Source of the DNA: Dermatophagoides farinae
Taxonomy: Eukaryota; Arthropoda; Arachnida; Sarcoptiformes; Pyroglyphidae
Direction: 5' to 3'
NCBI RefSeq assembly: GCF_024713945.1
Contig: NC_134681.1
Coordinates: 3,573,501-3,637,500 of the forward strand
Length of the DNA stretch: 64,000 nucleotides
This document shows, piece after piece, positions 43,392-61,687 of the stretch (position 1 is the first letter of the stretch; every line of letters starts with the position of its first letter). The translations under genes and the position numbers were made by a program. Under the pieces are notes generated by a model. That model was not told where the DNA came from. It ran no database searches and was given only the letters and a program-made list of their open reading frames with translations.

Positions 43392-43924
43392 ACGATAGAA
43401 AAAAAATAACCATTTTTCTATCGAATCGATCACGGATACATTTTGTTTACATCCACCCATTGACCTCTCTTGTTCTCTCTTTTTTTTTGCCGTCTATTTT
43501 TTTTTTGCACTGATACTCTCAATCTTTGTACAGCCAAACTACATAACCGATTACATGACACACCCACCACAACATCAACAACAACAAAAATTGATGCAAA
43601 CAGCCACATATGAACCACGAATATATGAAGACAAAGGCAAAGTCAAATCGCATCACATTTACACAAGACATTTTTGCGCACCGTTTTTTTTTATTATTAT
43701 CATTGTTTTGGTTCAACAGAAAAGTAGATTTTTTCTGTCGACCACCATCACCACCACCACCAGCCACTCCCTCCATCATCATTGTCATTATTGTTGATCA
43801 TTCACATCCAACCACACGAATAAACAAAACATCATTCTCGATTTTTTTTGCCAATTTTTTTTTATTAATTAATTATTACTTATTCAAATTCATTACAAAC
43901 AAACTGAAAAAAAATTGATAATGA
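43392..43924. other. Convergent spacer between peroxidase and TRAPPC1
   Basis: Short repeat-containing DNA (CAACAA, CACCACCA, ATTATTATC) with T-rich stretches; it holds the 3' ends of two convergent genes. TTTATT near 43860 on the plus strand could be the TRAPPC1 polyadenylation signal. The open frames across it are low-complexity. Confidence 0.5.
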
Positions 43925-44347
43925 TTAACCTTGTTGTTTTATGTTTTGCGTAAGGAATGTTGTTAATTGTTGTCGAAATAATTGCGAATCAATTGTTGAT
44001 GATGATGATGATGATCCGATTCCATTTTTTACATGATATTCTACATACACATGTTTATGTAGTTGAATCATCATTTCTTTATAGAATTGACTATCACGTT
44101 TAATATCATGTGATGTGATCAATACGAATTTGATGCTTGTGGCAAATTCATAGAATACCAGATTATAATGTGATGTTTGATAGAAGAAAAAATTATTATC
44201 CATCTGCAATGAAGGTGATATACGTTGTACGAATGATTTCAATGAATATAGAAATCCATACAATATTTCGGTTGATTTATCCGATGGTGACAATGAGAAT
44301 AGACAATTACCGGCGCCATCAAAGATGTGAAAATTGTAAATGGCCAT
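43925..44347 (-). CDS. TRAPPC1 (Bet5) TRAPP complex subunit, single exon, 140 aa
   Basis: TRAPPC1 is a longin-fold core subunit of the TRAPP complexes, which activate Rab1/Ypt1 in ER-to-Golgi tethering. The protein opens with YNFHIFDGAGNCLF, matching the family's NLYLFDRNGVCLHY. It continues with ILYGFLYSLKSFVQRISP (family: LMYGMLFSIRSFVSKMSP), the QTSHYNLVFYEFATSIKFVLIT strand pair, and KHVYVEYHVKNG (family: ALYVELVVKNP). The C-terminal helix SQLFRQQLTTFLTQ corresponds to SELFRSRLDSYVRS. Length is almost the human 145 aa. A short Ser run is the only lineage-specific insertion. No intron is needed. It is the downstream member of three small minus-strand genes with separate spacers. Confidence 0.92.
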   Translation of the reverse strand: MAIYNFHIFDGAGNCLFSLSPSDKSTEILYGFLYSLKSFVQRISPSLQMDNNFFFYQTSHYNLVFYEFATSIKFVLITSHDIKRDSQFYKEMMIQLHKHVYVEYHVKNGIGSSSSSSTIDSQLFRQQLTTFLTQNIKQQG

Positions 44348-44839
44348 TTTTTATATCGTCCCCAAAGATGATAGAAAATTCAATCAAACAAATAATAAAA
44401 AATTGCCTGGTCGTGTTTTGACAACAAAATCATCAAAACAAATGTTCACTATTTCAACACTATGCTCGAATCGTCAGTAGAAATAGTCGTTTTCCAATAA
44501 TATAATAATTTTTAATTAATAAAATTTGTTCAATAAAAAATCTTTTAGTTGGTTAGCCAAACATTTGTTTTTTTCTTACAAATCAAATCAAGGAAACTAA
44601 TCAGTCTGTTAGGTAATTGTATGTTTGTGTGTGTGTGAGTGAATAAATTATACACGATGTAAACAAAGAAAATTGTACCTTGGTTTTTTTTTAAAATGTC
44701 CAGTAAGTCATATTCGTAACTCGTATCACAAACATTTAATTAATGAAAGTAGGAGGGTGTTTGCATGTTTGTGTATGTGTGTGTGTGTGTGTGTATGGAT
44801 GTTTTTCATCGTTGCCATGTAATGTGAACAGTATATTTA
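44348..44839. other. Spacer between MED21 and TRAPPC1
   Basis: AT-rich sequence with GT tracts (near 44624-44636 and 44770-44795). It should contain the TRAPPC1 promoter and the MED21 3' end. A TTTATT adjoining the MED21 stop (44835-44840) reads AATAAA on the minus strand. No gene seen. Confidence 0.5.
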
Positions 44840-45592
44840 TTATACAAAATTATCGAGAGTCTGTGATTTAAGCTGCATTCGTGCAATCTCATCCAATGCA
44901 TTTTGAATCAATTCAAGTAACGATTCACCACGTCTAATAACAGCTTCTAGTTCGATTATACATCGGGCATTATCATTTTCTAGTTGTCGTATTGATCCGG
45001 AATGTATGTCTGATGAACCTGATTCTGTTTCAAACGTATTCGGTAATGATTCGATTAATGTATCAATATCTTTAGCTGTACGAGCAATTAGACGGGCAAA
45101 AAGCTGGCTATTCTCATGTTCATTCAATTGTTTATTATTATTCGACGATGTAGTATTGTTCGTTTTGGCCGTTAATTTTTCCATCAGGATATCTTTGCCA
45201 GTGGATTGTTGTGGTGATTGACCGATTACCGATGTTGTAGATCCATTTAGACATGACTTAGATGATGAACTTGATGTAACAACGGTGGCTGTTGACGATG
45301 TTTTGATGTGATCTTTGGCCAAACTATTATTACTATTATCGAGCATCACCGAGTTGACATTGTCACCATTATTTGTTTGATTATTATTATTATTATTATT
45401 ATTGGTAGCATTACATGATTGTGATTGTTGTTGTTGATTTTGTTTGTTGATACTATTAAATTCAGCAAATGGTGATTCTTTAGCATACATTTGTAGTACA
45501 CCAATACTGTTGCAAAAATTTTCCGCTTGAAGATTCACAGCATCTTGTAGCTGAGTCAAGCGATCAGAAGCCATTCTTTGCCAATTTTGCAT
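44840..45592 (-). CDS. MED21 Mediator subunit with large low-complexity insertion, single exon, 250 aa
   Basis: MED21 (Srb7) pairs with MED7 in the Mediator middle module and contacts the RNA polymerase II machinery in the nucleus. The N-terminus contains [20 protein letters not shown] and IGVLQ, close to human [21 protein letters not shown]. The second half has [20 protein letters not shown] (human [20 protein letters not shown]), then the C-terminal coiled coil ending in [12 protein letters not shown]. Human MED21 is 144 aa; here about 110 residues of Asn/Ser/Thr/Gln-rich sequence (roughly residues 50-165) separate the two conserved blocks. A Met at residue 7 (codon at 45574, MASDRLTQ) aligns with the usual MADRLTQ start, so the first six residues may not be translated. 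Confidence 0.93.
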   Translation of the reverse strand: [250 protein letters not shown]

Positions 45593-46076
45593 TGATTCTC
45601 AATATCAATTAAGAATCAAGAAAAAAAGAATAAAAACAAAAAATTCTAGATTCTAGATTGAGATCAAAATCCAGATGAACAAAAACAAACAAATTTTTGA
45701 GGAAGGGGAATGTGCAAACCAAAACACCAAAAAAGAAAACAAACAAAATAAAAACAAAAAAACAGACAACACACACACACACAACTGCTGCTGCTGCTTC
45801 TGAATCAGTCTCACACCATAAATGAACCATTCATATAGGACGGTCTACATTTGCAAAAAAAATGACCAGAAATAAATTCGTAGATTCAAAATTGGATAAT
45901 TTTTACCGAAAAAAAGAGATTTAATCATTATTTTTGCGGACAACTGTACAACGTATCAAGTATACAAGAATTAATGGGGGTGGGGGTCAAATTAGTTATT
46001 ACAAAAACATCAATTGTAAAAAGGAGATAATTCTACAGAAAGTAACACAGCAGATGTGATTTGTTGATTTGAGCGG
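45593..46076. other. Spacer between CMC1 and MED21
   Basis: A/T-rich with AAACAA runs and a short CA tract; presumably the MED21 promoter and the CMC1 3' UTR. A GGGGGTGGGGGTC stretch near 45976-45988 is locally GC-rich. No gene seen. Confidence 0.5.
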
Positions 46077-46688
46077 TCAAGCTGTATTAGTTTTCGTGCC
46101 ATCAACATTATCATTACTATTTTTATCATCGTTTTTCTTATTACGTTTTTTAATGCCAGTCAAACGAAATTCTGCCCGTTGCTGGAGATAGATTTCTTTA
46201 CATTCATTTACGAATGGTTCATCATTGTACCAACGATTCAGACATTGTTGATAACGACGATTCTCTTCACGACATTTGAAAACCATGGCCATTGCATTGT
46301 CCAGACAACATTGATCGAATGCTATTGAATAATTAAAATTGATTAAAAATAAACAAATATATGATGAATGTGTATAGCATACCTTTTTTAAGTTCTGAAC
46401 ATTTAAAAATTTTCGATCGTTCACGTACCAATTTCGGTATCATTACTTCGATTTCAACTTTTCTAAGTGTTCTATCAGATGGATCACCTGGAAAATTAAA
46501 ATAAAACAAAAAAATCCATTTCCACCGACAATTGAATGCATGATCATTATTTTTTTCTATATAACACATTTACCTAGTCCGACTGGACCACGTGTTAATT
46601 TGGACGATAAAACTTGTGCACCATTATCAGCATAATCATTGGGCTGTGATTGATAATCACCGGTCATTTTATCGTCATTGTTTTTCAT
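46077..46688 (-). CDS. CMC1, twin-CX9C cytochrome c oxidase assembly factor, 3 exons, 154 aa
   Basis: Exons in order: 46688-46574, 46487-46383, 46321-46077; both introns are phase 1 and GT-AG. CMC1 works in the mitochondrial intermembrane space, where it stabilises COX1 during cytochrome c oxidase assembly. The two CX9C motifs are intact: C-SELKKAFDQ-C (split by intron 2) and C-REENRRYQQ-C. Family residues around them are also present: LRKVEIEVMIPKLVRE (human LRHVEKDVLIPKIMRE), WYNDEPFVNECKEIYLQQRAEFRLTGI (human YYNDPAFYEECKMEYLKEREEFRKTGI; quoted in parts by position 83-130). The N-terminus is about 40 residues longer than human CMC1 (106 aa) and the C-terminus has a Lys/Asn-rich tail. An internal Met at residue 8 is a possible alternative start. 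Confidence 0.92.
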
Positions 46689-49600
46689 ATCTTATTCTTT
46701 GAATACACAAACAAATCAGATTACATAAAAGCGTTATTTTTTTTGTTTAGCAAATAAAAATTTTGAACAAAAACAGACACATTGAAATCATCTGATTATA
46801 TTGTGTTTATTTTTTATTCCTCATAAACTTCATCGACAGATGGCAGATGATGCAGTAGATTTCTTTTAGAAAAAAAACTGAATCTTTCCAATGTTCTACC
46901 ATCATCATCCATTGATCAGTTGGTCAATACATGATGACGATGATGAGATATATCGTTGTCGTCTAAACTGTTCAATGAAAATTGATTGAGAAACTTTATG
47001 GTCATAGAAATGTTGGAATTATCCAAAAAAAAAAAAAAAAAAAAAAATATTGCCTGATCGAGAATAAGCATTAGGAATTAAAGTTTTTCGTTCTTTTTTT
47101 TTGTTTTGTTTTTGTTAATTAAATTAAAACACATCTAAAGTGTTTGGCTGTATGTTTGGCTCTCTTTTTTTTCCATCAAGTTAATCTCTAGAGATCCAGG
47201 GAGCAAGTGAATGTGTCCACTTTTTTTTACCAGGAAAACAAAAAAAAGTTGCCATAGCTTCTTTAAATGAAGCCTCAAGGATCGAGAGAATCTATCTATC
47301 TATCTATCAGCTAACGCAAGCGCTAGTGTGGATCATCACATAATTGAAATTGTATGAATGCACCCAATGAATGTCTATGCGATATCACAGTCACACAGTA
47401 GTTATCTAATGTTGTCAATGTTTGATAATAATGTGTTTTGGGTGGAGCTTGATTCTTGGAAGAATAATAATTCGATGTTATTCGGACAATTTTTAATTTC
47501 AGCCTTTTTTTTGCGTTGCTTGCTAGATCAAAATAAAAACGGATTTTTTTTTCATTCAATTCTTTTGGATGAATTTTTTTTCTTCTTTTTTTTTGTTGGG
47601 CATCTATGTCACATCATGGTAGCCTGTCTAGTCAAATTAGTATCACTTGAATTATGGTTCAGTTAGTTTGGCCGTATGAAAATTGTACTTGACACCGCCA
47701 TCACTGTTGTCAGTGTATTGTGTAGAATTTTGTTTCATTCACAAAATGCCAAACAATCGACCAATCAACCAGCCAAACGAACGAACGAACGAACGAACAA
47801 TTCGACCGACAAACATGAAATCGTGTTCCATTATGATTTCTTTTTTTTCTTTTCGTTCATTTTTGTTTATGAACAAAACCAGAGAACAAAAAATCAAATG
47901 GAGTAAAACAATTCTGACTATCGTCAGCATATTATTAAATATTATAGAATATTGAATGTTGAAGAGAAATAAGATGAAGATGACAATTAAGACAACAACA
48001 GTGTACACACACTGTACATACAGACACACACCAAGACAAATGGTCGAGCAAAAGTTTTAGTGTACCAAAAAAAAGAAAAAGAGAAAAAAAACGAGAATGG
48101 TCAGTCATTTTGAATCTGAGAATCATCAATTATTTTGGACAAACAAACAAAAAAAAAATAGTCAAGAATCCAGAAATTCACAGAACAAAAAAAATCCTTG
48201 CCTTAATATAGGTGGGTGGTGGTCGTGGTGGTGGTGGTGGTGGCTACGCGGAAAAAAACGGATCGCTAGTTGATTTGAGTGAAATTCGCGATTTTTTTTT
48301 CTCGTTGTTCAAAAATAAATTAAATAAACACAGAATAGAAGCTTGATGCAAGATGAATTGCCCGCACACACACACACACAGACACACACACGTTTGTCGT
48401 TTTTGTTTGTCGCTGGCTGTTATACATGCACATTAAACAATGATGTATGTATATAATGGTTATGTTGTTACTGGTGCTTCACTAATCGATTAATTTAATT
48501 TAATTTAATTTTCAAGACAAGACATTTACTACTTGCTTACAAATTGTAACCAGAAAGAGAGAGAGAGAGAGAGAAAAATAACGACCCAAATGACAATGGA
48601 AACCATTTGTCGTAAGGGCAAAAAAAAACCGCGGCCACCACCGCTTCTTATATATATATATATATATTCGACACAATTGGCTTTCTCCCCTTCCTCCTCA
48701 TACACACAAACACCCCCCACTCTCATGATGATTTCAATCCTTTGGGCAAATTCTTATTCTTTTTTTTTGTCGTCGCATTGTCGATCAATATATTTGATCG
48801 ATTGTTTTTTTTGAATTGAATTTAGAAAAAATATGCTGTTTGATTGATTGATTGAACGATTGATCATTGTGTATGTATGTGTTCCATGTAGTCAACCAAC
48901 GAAAAAAAAAATTTCATTTTACAATTTGCATAATTCTTCTTGATTTTCTTCTCTTGAGAGTGCTAGAGAGAGAGAGAGAGAGAGAGAAAAAAAACCAGAA
49001 TAAATATATAAAAGGGTTGCAAAAACAGCCACCACCATCATCATCATCATCATCATTCAAGAACAAGCCCGAGGATGTGCTAGTGTAGAAAATCATCACC
49101 CAACTATACCGCTTAACTCGTTAGTCGTATATGTGAAAAGAATTGAGAGAGAGAAAAAAAAACGACTTGAATTGAAATGAAACGAAAAATAAAACTTAAT
49201 TCAATGAGCTCATTATGGATGATTACATTGCATCATGGGGCCAGAAAAAGAGAAAAACTTTTTTTTTCGCCATAAAACATAGTATTTATATGTTGTTAAC
49301 GATTTAGTCTACGAAAAGAAAAAAAAACGGATTTGAATATTGTAAATTTCAAACAAAAAAAAACACCAAGTTTTCATCTCGTTGCTAATGATGATGATGA
49401 TTACGATGATGATGATTGTGGTTGGCATTGATTTGTCAATTTGCAACGAAAAAAAAATCATTCTACACACACACACACATATTTAATCACATCCAACTAA
49501 TAGATTCATCGATCATAACCAACAGACAAAAAGAATATTCATATATACTCTGTATATGAATATTGATCCAAATATTCCAATTTTGAATATTAATGTTGTT

Positions 49601-50266
49601 GTTGTTGTTGTTTTTTATATTAAAATTTTATTTTTTATTTTTCATTTTTCATTTTCAATTCAAACATTTTATTTTTTGTGTATTGTGTCTCTGTTGATGT
49701 AAATGAATGATGGCTGTATAATGATGATGATGATCATCATTGAAGTACTAAACATATTTGGTCTATATGGCATTTTTTTCGGTGTTTTTTTCTTTTTCGT
49801 TAAATGTCAATGTCTGCGTGTGTGTGTGTGTGTGTGTGTGTGTGGCTCCCGATAAATAAGAAAAAACGATGTCGATGATGATAATGGCAAGGAATATGAA
49901 AGCAATGAATGAATTGATGGAACAATTTTCCATAGAAAACAAGAGAATAATAATGAACAGAAAAGAAATTCTACGATGAATTAAAAAAAATCATTTTTTT
50001 TTGGTATGGATGACATTTTGGCGGAGATAATAAATGGACTTACAAACACACCACAGCACATCATACGTTCATAATGATGAATGATGAACAATTTTACCAG
50101 ATTAGACAGTCTGGATAATCTGATTGGAGCCATATGCTTGTGTGTATGTGTGTGTGTGTGATCCATCATTGATCAGTTAGTCTAGAATCATAATCTGGAA
50201 TTGTAGAACAAAAAAAAATGGTCATGTTTATTCACTTTTTTTCATTTTTCTCTTTTTTTTATGAAA
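46689..50266. other. Repeat-rich spacer between CMC1 and PHOX2
   Basis: About 3.6 kb without a recognisable gene. It holds the CMC1 promoter, with a GACAGATGGCAG motif at 46834-46845, then an A-tract near 47024-47047, ACGA repeats near 47779-47798, GA tracts near 48556-48574 and 48965-48988, an alternating AT tract near 48650-48667, a GT tract at 49818-49844 and GATGAT runs. The part next to 50266 should contain the PHOX2 3' untranslated region. Confidence 0.5.
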
Positions 50267-56546
<6,280 letters not shown>

Positions 56547-59501
56547 TGTTTATGTGTGTTGTTTATCGGCTATTTATTCAAAATAATTGATTTTTTTTAC
56601 TCAAAAAACACACACACATTGACACTGAAGAAGTGGCAGTTTTTTTTGGTGATTAAACAAAATGAAAATAAAAATTCACCGTTTTTAATTGACCAACAGA
56701 AAGAAAAATTTACACTTTTCAGTAATTAATTCAATGATGATGATTATGATTATCATTTGCAAAATGAAACAATCAATGAATTGACCACTTGTTTGTTCAA
56801 CACACACACACACACACACACACACAAACCATTAGATTGTTGGATTAAGCTGGACACTAAATTCATGAGAGGATACAGAGGATAAAAAAAAATCAAAAAT
56901 GAAAATATATGTGACATTCAATCATGTCACGGTATTAAAATGTCGATGTTGATCATCATCAGTTGATTAGTTATGGACAAAATTCTGGCCCAAACAAATC
57001 GTTTGAATCGTTTGTTTTTGTTGTAAAAAATATAAAATAAAATGTGTTCACACACATCATAAATACAGAAAATACGATCGCTGATTGAAAAAATAAAATT
57101 TGATAAAGAAAAAAAAAACAATATACACACGAATATACATCAAACTTTTTCGTAATCGTTTATGATTCTAGATTCTTTTGTTTTGTTTAGGTTTTATTTG
57201 GTTGGTGTTTCAAAATTTGGAATTTTGTTCTCCTTTCATTGCTTACAATAATAATAATAATAATGAAAAGGAAGGAAACTCAATCAAAAAAAAAAATTTT
57301 TTTTTGAAGCGACGAATCACAAAGAATTACATTTGAAAAGAGAGTCAGCCCAGAATTTGTATTATACCACAATAGTAAACAAACCAGAATGATGTAGCCA
57401 ATCAACGCCATAACTGGTTGGATTCAGTATATAGAGTCTATTAATGGAAATAATATACGAATTCGGTAGGTTGGGCCTATCCAAATGGTTTTTTCTTCTG
57501 CTAGTGTTCCAGAAAACAGAATTTTTTTTTCTGGTTGCCATTGCTGCTATTGTGAATGATAATATTGTTGTTGTTCCCAAAAAAAAACAGCTAATGTTTC
57601 AGCTTTCACTCACTTTCTTTTTTTGTGTCTGTCTGTGTGTGTGTGTGTTTGGTGGGTTTTTTTTTCTTGCCATTGTTGGATCATTTGAATTGTTTTCGTT
57701 TCATTCTTCTTATAACGACCAGAATACAATTTAAGGCAATGAATAAATGGTTGCAGTTTGACTTGTGTGTCTGTGTGTGTGTGTGCGAGCTAGCGCAAGC
57801 ACCAAAAACACGAATGAGAATTTAATTTAATTAGAAAAAGAAGAAAAAAAACGGGCAAACATTTGGCTATCCAATAGAATCGAGAAAAGAAAAAGATGAA
57901 ACAAATAAACAAACAGAAATAGACAAAAAATAAAAATAAAACGACAAAAACTGTGGCGCCGATTTTCTTTCTTTCTTTTTTTTTTGTTTTTCTAAGAATC
58001 CATATTCTCAAACAGAAAATAAAAATTCATGTGTGGCCTGTGTGACATTTACTACTGGAATTTGAATAATTTTTTTTCACATTTTTAGCTCATTATTTAT
58101 TCTTATTGGCTGACATTTTTGCTGAATTTTTTTTTTGGAGATTTTTATTTTCAATAAGAAAAAATCGATAAAATGAATAGAAAAATCGGGTTGAAATTGA
58201 CCACAATTTTATTATAGAATAAATTATTCATTGTGTGTGTGTGTGTGTGTGTGCGGGTTTGCGTCTGTCTGTACACCTGTGTCTCATTGCTATTTTGTTT
58301 TCTTTCTGTTGTGTTCGTGTGTCTGTGTGTGTATTATATGGATGATGGTCAAGATTTATGAATCCAAAGTCATTGGACTTTTTGTCTGTCTGGTTATTTG
58401 GTGGTCTTCTTGTCCAAACTAGTGAATGGAGTTTGTTGTTGTTGTTGTTGTTGCTGTGCATCATTCAATTGTCCACCAAGTAATACATCCAGGTCTAATG
58501 TTTTTAATGTCATGACATGTTCATAATTGACAATAACCAGACCCGATGATGATGATAATGATAATGTTTTTTTTTTTTTTTTTTTTTGGTCGGTATAACG
58601 GTTTCTGGTCCAAAAGAAATGTGAAAATCGTTCAACGTACAATTCACTTGTTTTTGTGTATGTGTGTGTGTGTGGATCAAGTGCTAAAAACCAATGTGGC
58701 GGTGTTGGTGGTGGTGGTGGTGGCTACTACCATTGTTATTATGTACCGATCATCATCAATGAATCGTGAATGATGATCGATGAACCAAAAAAAAAGAAAA
58801 AAACCATGAATTTGAATGGTAAATAAATTGTCATTGTTGATGCAGCCATTTTATACCATACCATTCGTTTCCACTTGCCCATTTGAACAAAAAAAAAAAA
58901 ATATCCAAAAATCGCTTTATTATCGATGCTGATTTCTATCCAACTGGTTATAATAAACAAAATCAGCCATATATTTATTCCATTCCATTATGTGGGACAA
59001 TAGACCCAAATATATCACCATAATATAGACCAAAATGTAATGAATAAAGCATATTGACGGGAGAGAAAAAAAAACCATTGTGCACCATAGGTTTTGTATT
59101 AAATCAAATTTTTTTTTTCTTTTCGGATAACTAACCACTAAACGAACCGAGAATCAACACAAACACACACACACATACGGCAATTTCAATGAGTGAGATA
59201 GAGAGAGAAAGATAGTCATCATTTAGTACACACAAAGTAGTAGTAGTAGTAAGATCATAATAATAACCCAAACCTAAGCCAGATATAGCCATTTAATGGA
59301 AGATTAATATTGTGCCAAAAAGAAAAAAACTTACGGTGAAAAATTTACTCAAAACTTTTTTTGTTTTGTTTTGTTCGTAGCTTGTTTGTTCGTTCATTCA
59401 TTCATTCATTCATTCATCGTCAATCGTTCATTCATTTTATTTTATGAAAAACAGCGATGATCGCTAGTGCAAACATTAACTATAAAACCAAAAACACATT
59501 G

Positions 59502-59538
<37 letters not shown>

Positions 59539-61687
59539 ACAGAACACAGCTTTTCATCTGGTCTATAAACAACACACTGGTACCAGAATTTTACTAGAAA
59601 ACCAGATCGATTTTGTCTTGTTTATCTTTGATCCAAACAATCTATGTGTGTGTGTGTGTGTGTGTATGTATGTGTTTCGATCCAGGATCTATTGTATTGT
59701 AGGCCATACAGGAGCAAAAAAAAAAAGAAAAAACACGGACCAGTATTATGAATGAATGAATGAAAAGGTCCCGAGTGTATAAACTAAATCAAACTTATCC
59801 ATCCGCATTGTGTTTTAAATGCGAATATATTTTGTTGCTGTAGAGCCAATTGTAAATGTTTTGCAGTTGTATTATGGTGATGATGATGATTATTCGATTC
59901 GATTTTTTTTTCAAACATCATACTCTACTATTGAATTGAAAAAAATTGTTTGATTGAGTTGTCATCTGTGGCCTATTACCGCTTACAACGACGACTATTG
60001 AACTATTTTAATCAATGTTTCTATCCTATTCCATTCTATTCATGTTTATTCAAATTTAAAAAGAAAGTGAGTGAGTGAATGAGACCGCCGTGGAAGACTT
60101 TGTTTAATCATCATCATAGTCATCATCTTTATTGTTGAATGACAGGTTTGCAATGAAAAAATAATTATCAACTCGACACACACACACACACACAGAGAGA
60201 CACACATCGATTGTTTGACCGAAAAAAAAACAATCCGTAAAAAGTTTGATTGAATTGTCAATCGGCTGGTATACACGGGTCTCTATTGGGTTGTCAACTA
60301 GGCTTTTCGCGTGTGTGCATGTATTCAATTGAAGGCAATGCTCATTTTTTTTCTAAAATACCCAAAGGAAATACATAGGTCTATGGAATAAATGGCTCAA
60401 CTTTGAATATTCTTAAACATATTCTCACACTTTTGGCCATGACCACGATGAAAATTTTTTTTTTCGTTTCAAATCACTGAATCTAGAGCCCTAATTGATC
60501 AGGTAACATGAAAGGATAACATCGCATAATTCATCATCATGTTGAACAAATGGCCAGAAAAAAAAACAAAAAACTATTGACCCTGTTTGTTTGTTTGAAT
60601 GTGTATGATGATCGGCCAAAAAAAAATAAAAAATAAGATAATCTGATTAACTGAAGAGAAAAAAAAACCGGCCCAAAAACATGATGATCATCATCATTTT
60701 TAATATTCTATTTCCACACACACAAACATTGGATCGATCGTTTTTTTTCCAAACAAAAACAACCAAGGCACTTCTATACAACAACAACAACAACAACAAC
60801 TTGAGACAATACAGAAATAACCGAACAGTGAAGAAACAAAACAAAACAAAAAAAAATTTGCCAAAATCAGCAAATGAGTAGTAGTAACATGGTGCATATT
60901 TGGTTCTCTCGTTCATCATCATTTGGTTTTAGCCATTCTATTTTGTCAAAATTGTTTATTAGCAAAAATGAAGAAACAACACGAATTGTTTTTTTTTCTC
61001 ATTTAATGAATCTCGTGTAATCATAATCAAGAAATGTAGTAATAGAAAACTTGATTGGCCAACATCAACATCAACATGATGATGATGATGATGGTCAAGT
61101 GTATTGCATTGAATGAAGCGGAAAAATTTTTTTCTTTCTGTTTTCGTTTTTTTGTTTTGTTAATCACAAATGTGGTGGCGGTGGCAATGATCAAACTTGG
61201 TCGATCATCATGACCATTGCACATTGTGAATTGACAAATTTTTTTTTATTTTTTCAAAAATTTTTCTTCTGTAATCAAAAAAAAAAAAAAACCTCATGAA
61301 CACATCATCATTGTTTGGCATTTGACAAACAAAAAAAAAAAATTAAAAATTTGTACGCACGCGCATCACACACGCACGCACGCACGCACCCAAAAAACGT
61401 TCTTTTTCATGGTCAATTAGATTAAATATATTTGAATCCGATAATTCTCCAACAAAACAAAACAAAACGCATATCAAATTATGGTTCTGAACGTGAATAA
61501 ACGAATTAGAAATTCCGGTTTTTCCGGGGTTTTTATTTTCTTTTTTTTTCATCGTGATTGAAATCTCGGCCAATTTAATTTCATTCATCATTCATTCAGA
61601 GAGAAAAAAATCAACCAGGCAAATAAAAACAAAAACAAAACAAATTGAAACGAGTGGGCACAACGAAAAAAAAAATCATTCATAAAT
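56547..61687. other. Repeat-rich region upstream of PHOX2
   Basis: About 5.1 kb between the PHOX2 start and the end of the sidestep-like gene. It contains CA/GT tracts (near 56801-56825, 57767-57784, 58233-58252, 59511-59535, 59643-59664), an ATT/TAA triplet run near 57249-57262, CATT repeats near 59394-59418, GATGAT runs and a T22 tract near 58566-58587. It likely includes the PHOX2 promoter. A short minus-strand frame near 58394-58560 is less repetitive than its surroundings but lacks a convincing acceptor. Confidence 0.5.
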
